Assembly: GCF_022539315.1 (NCBI RefSeq)
Contig: NC_066317.1
Location: forward strand, 42,378,435 to 42,442,434
Origin: Serinus canaria
Lineage: Eukaryota; Chordata; Aves; Passeriformes; Fringillidae
Direction: 5' to 3'
Length of the DNA stretch: 64,000 bases
Shown here in pieces: positions 59,917-64,000 of the stretch. The notes under the pieces are model-generated. The model saw nothing but the letters and a program-made list of their open reading frames with translations, did no database searches and had not been told where the DNA came from. A program made the translations under genes and the position numbers. Positions within the stretch are counted from its first letter, which is position 1; every line of letters begins with the position of its first letter.

Positions 59917-62080
59917 TAAATAATGTGACAAACGTTGCAGTTAAGACAGCTGCCGAGCAAGCACAGAGTGAGCAGTTATCCCTGGGTCAGTTTTGGAATT
60001 GAGTCCCCAGGAACAATGAACACTCAGCCTGGATGGAGTGGGAAAGTACAAAAGGCCACAGATGATGGTGATCTGAAAGGATCAAAAGGCACCTCAGAGA
60101 CTAAGAGGTGGGATCAGCAGAAGAGGACCAACACTGAAGACCTCATCGATAACTGAATTTGAGCATCAGCTGTGATTGGGACACACATAATTTCCCTGGC
60201 TGTCCTGCCACACCACGTGGGGCATTTCTGCAGTCCTGTGCTGTGAACATAAACTCCAAGAGCCAAAAGAGGGATCTCACCTCTTTTGTTTTGCCTCAAA
60301 TTAATGATTCAATTTCAGGCAAATTAGTTCCCCAGAACAAAGTTATGCAGGATGTAGTAATGAAAACCAATATTCCCTTAAGCCTTGAAATCATCCAATT
60401 GAATAATAATCCATAGCATCATGCTGTATGATGAATTTATGTCTACAGAGAAAGCTGACTTTCCAATATTCTAATCTTTCAACCTTTTTTTTAATCTGCA
60501 AAATAACAAAGCTTAATGAGAATGCAAATGTGAATACTATGTTCTCCTCTACATTTATCAAGCAATTTTTTTTGATGTCAGGGCAAAACAACACAGCATA
60601 ATAATTGCTTTGATTTTCCTCTGATTTTTCCTGTATGTCTTCAATGCTGTTTTTTAATTTTAATAGATATATACTACCATTTCTCCTTTATGCCTTTAAA
60701 AAGTTAGGGTTTTTTTTCAGAAAAATCTTTAACTGTGAATCAAGAATCACAAGGTAGCAAAGATAAAAATATCTTCCTCCGCCTGTCCTGCTATTGAAAA
60801 ATTTCATGGACTACAGGAATTTTTTTCATCATGTTGTAGATTTCTCAACACACAGCTTTGCAAATTCTTACTTTCTGTGGTGAGAGAAAAGATCAGAGGA
60901 TGAAGTTCCTTCCATAAAAAAAAAAAAAGTGATGAAAATAGGATCATAACTGGGCTCATGCCATGAATCAGAATCCAAATGTAAATAGTTTTTACATTAC
61001 ACATGTGTTTGACTTAAAGATTTTAAAATCAGTCTATCACATATTAACCTCTCTTTTCCCTGGAGCTGTATTTATACACTTCCCCATACCTGCCTGCAAG
61101 CCCTGTTTGAGTTTCAGGTGTGAAATATAAACCAGTGGAATCCATCAGATTATCCTGTTAGCTGTGAGTTTTTGGAGGGGAGGATGTGCTGTGCTCTGTG
61201 GCTTACATCAGTCCCTGTAACTGATCTGTGAAGAAGCAAACTCAAAATAGAATTTTATTCAGAAGCAGTTAATAAAGAACAGCTAGGGGGTCCAATTGAT
61301 GCTGTTGCCAGCCAGGTTTGATATCAAGGACAAGTTATTGGGGAATAAAGCCAGTAAATTCGTGCCTCCAGAGACAGCACCTCTGACTGAACAGGTCTTT
61401 CTATAGTTATGCAGAATTCCCCTGGTTTACCTGCACTCCTTTGAAATGTCTTTGGCATTCTGGGAAAGACACAGCTCGAGTAGCTTTTTCCTGCAAAGTA
61501 TGTGATAACCCTGGAAAAATTTCCTTACATTTAATTTATATTTTAAAATAGAAAGAATGGGCAGGGAGAAAATAGCAGATCCATAAGTCATCATCTTTTC
61601 AGGAGTAAGCCTGTTATTTGCAGTTTTACTGGGTGTTAAAGCTATAGATTTTAAGTTTAGATTACTAAAACTTTGTTTTTTAAACTGCTTTTGCATGCTT
61701 TGGAAGAATATGTGAATCCAACAGGGTGTCATGTGGCCATCATACCAACCAGTTTCCCATTGCCCTTATGCTTTTATTCAAAGGACTCATATTTCTCATT
61801 CACTGGAAGAGAAAAAAAAATCCCTCAGGTGGTTGCTTTTAATTAAAACATCCTAATTTTCTATACAGACAAAAACGAGTTATGTTTAATAATAACATTT
61901 CTAAAGAAATCCAAGAATGCCTTATTGACTGGAGTAATAAGGTAGTTTTAATCTCTAGATGAACTATCTTTTTCTTCATAAAAATAGTTTTGCTATCTTG
62001 TACTGTGATTGTATTAGGTGAAAGAACAAGATGAACAGTGTAAAACATTTTGAGTTTCATTTATGGAAGTAAGTCTGGAA

Positions 62081-62174
62081 AACTTTTGTTCTGATTATAG
62101 CTTTAAAACCCCAACAGATGCTTTAAAACCCTAACTTAACTTTTGTTCTGGTTATAGCTTTAGAACCCTAACAG
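62081..62174 (+). repeat. Local duplication, 37-bp unit at 57-bp offset
   Basis: Copies 62081-62117 and 62138-62174 begin AACTTTTGTTCTG and differ at three positions. The 20-bp spacer itself repeats GCTTTAAAACCCTAAC, so that part occurs three times. The CCCTAAC words look telomere-like but only singly, so I do not call it an interstitial telomere. Confidence 0.85.
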
Positions 62175-64000
62175 TTCTTCTAAGGTCTGGCTTTACCTTA
62201 CACGGGGTTACAGGATAACCTGATACTAAGGAGAATTATTCTGTAGCTATAGCTGCTGTCAAGAAAGTCTGCATAGTGAAAAACTTGCTTGTAAAATCTA
62301 CAAAATATTTTATATAAGTAGGTTTCACACATGGCTTTCCAAAATGAAGTGTAAAATTTTTTTTGTACCCCAAAGCAATCAGTGGTTCAGCTTGGAATTT
62401 TCAATAATAAGAGAGAGTTTAAAAAAATCCAGCCAAGAGTGAATAGAATATGAAACTTAAGTACAAAAACAAGTAGTTTCATATTTGGTAATATATGCAA
62501 TGTAAAATCTGGAGGCCTTATCTGGATTCTTGTTTGTTACCATCTTATGGGATAATAGAATAACTGTGGCAAATAGACCAACCTGCATGGCAGATCATGC
62601 TATGGGTATGAGATATCACCTTAAGTGCAGCATTATGAAATCAAAATTATGCCTAATGGGTCTTAAGAAGTTCTCTGATGACTGTAGTAATAGTTACTAT
62701 GAGGCCAGGAGAGCAGGTATAATGCTTTGCTATGGCCTGTTCTTAATTTAGTCACATTTTAATTTTAGCAATATTTTAATTTTTCTGACTTTATGACAAA
62801 TAAAACATTCTACTTTTCCCCTCAATTTTATTTTTTTCTGCAGTCACTTCTCTTCAAGCTTAGCAATGGCTATTTTCAGCAGCCCTTAATGATGTTAGTA
62901 AGACTGCAACTAGTTCTCATCCATTACAAATATCACTAAGATTCCCTGATGATTTAAAGCCAAAATGTGGAGTCTGTGGAAAGTTCACATTTTATCCATT
63001 AGGGGGAATCCTTACTCCATCTTCTGAAGGTTTCAGTTTCTCCCTTAAAGTACCTTAAAGTTATTTTTTACATTAAGAATTGCTGAACTCTGTAGCTCTG
63101 ATTCTGAAATCTCTGTTTAAAGTAGTGGTCAGATCACTGATGCTTTGAGTTTAACATTTAGTGTGTGTGAGAGGAGGACTGACTCCTGTTGATCTGTGCA
63201 AGAGCATAGAATCCTTTTTGTTCTCTTCTGTACATTATTGGCTGCTGCATGAAAAGCATAGTCCTTGCAAAGAGAAGTCAAGCAGTTCAAACACTGATCA
63301 GGAGACCCCTTTCAGAATATGTCACTTTTTGAAGGAGTCAGCACAGTGAAGAGCTCAGTGGCAACTATTATAAAAGTTTTTTCTTCTGCCAGTTTTAGTT
63401 TTTAGCCACTTCTGCCTCCAGCACTTGAGCAATTCAAAATATTCTCCAGAAAAGCAACGTCCATACGGAGCTGATTTGCTTAGCTGGTGGAAAAAAATTA
63501 TAACTTAAAGCAAGTACCTTTTAAATTACTCTGATGGTGGTGAATCTTAAGAGGGGTGCTAGAATTTAGCTTTGACTAAAGATTTTCTGCTTTTAAACAT
63601 CAGAAAGAAAACAAGTGGGGCAAAATCAGTACTTTTACATAACTTCGAGGTTTTTTTCTTTTTTTCCAAATAGTAAAAGATCATTCACTGTTTCATGAAC
63701 TGGGAATCCATTGCTGAACTAGAAAATAATTGTAGTGTACATTGTGGTGTTTGTTTTTTCTGAATCTTGGAAGACATTTGAGAGTTAACTATGTCTTAGG
63801 GGAGCAAACTTTGATTTTAAGTAGGGCTGAGTGAGTAATAGAAGTAGGAGATAACTACACATTTGAAAGGGAGGTGCTGTCTTTTTGGGGAGAGACTTTT
63901 TTTTTCTTAGAAACAGGATAAAGAGGCAAAAGCAAATGAGAATAAAAATGGAATATAATTATTTTTCAGGTGAAAGGAAATTAAGATATAGATTTTCTAC

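Larger units (their letters stand above)
53113..64000. other. Gene desert, section 6
   Basis: No gene was recognised. It contains the paired hairpins at 53162-53218, T runs at 53538-53550 and near 54126, a GC-richer block at about 54325-54600 with element-like composition but no family I can name, a short TG/AG-rich patch at 56713-56738, A runs at 57732-57746 and 60916-60928, the T/G-rich tract at 58147-58256, the ATTTAGCA cluster at 59781-59906, and the duplication at 62081-62174. Confidence 0.6.

Noticed and set aside
62101..62170. Interstitial telomere repeat
   Set aside because: CCCTAAC appears only as isolated words within a local duplication, without a (CCCTAA)n array.

Overview
This is vertebrate nuclear DNA, almost certainly from a bird and probably a songbird. 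It has introns, GT-AG splice sites, a CpG-island promoter, CR1-type LINE 3' ends, and endogenous-retrovirus LTRs that look like families common in passerine genomes. The species cannot be fixed from the window alone. The only gene that can be supported is a complete three-exon FGF20 (fibroblast growth factor 20) on the + strand, with coding exons at 716-1010, 3238-3341 and 3872-4117 and a 214-residue product.

Layout. Positions 1-715 hold the promoter and 5' UTR, inside a CpG island of about 240-1035 with a TATA-like box at 502-511. Intron 1 (1011-3237) opens with a long (GT)n tract just after the splice donor. Intron 2 is 3342-3871. The 3' UTR starts at 4118, carries an AU-rich element at 4626-4649, and has candidate poly(A) signals at 4929/4959, 6176 and 6588. 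From about 6.6 kb to 64 kb I find no convincing gene. This matches the known mammalian arrangement, where the side downstream of FGF20 is a large gene desert reaching towards MSR1; MICU3 would be expected upstream, outside the window.

The desert contains two LTRs (23701-24656, and a solo LTR at 42465-42779 with an exact 6-bp target-site duplication), two CR1 3' fragments (about 25341-25543 and 52978-53112), several microsatellites and homopolymer tracts, an anomalous CpG-rich purine block followed by a pyrimidine block (35368-35690), two short tandem duplications, and a set of unusually long short-loop inverted repeats. Two motif clusters (ATTTAGCA at 59781-59906; AATGCTA/ATGCTAAT at 51164-51193) are the best candidates for distal regulatory elements.

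FGF20 matters in birds because its loss causes the featherless scaleless phenotype in chicken, so regulatory sequence around it is of real interest. I see no operon-like, CRISPR-like or otherwise novel multi-gene system here.
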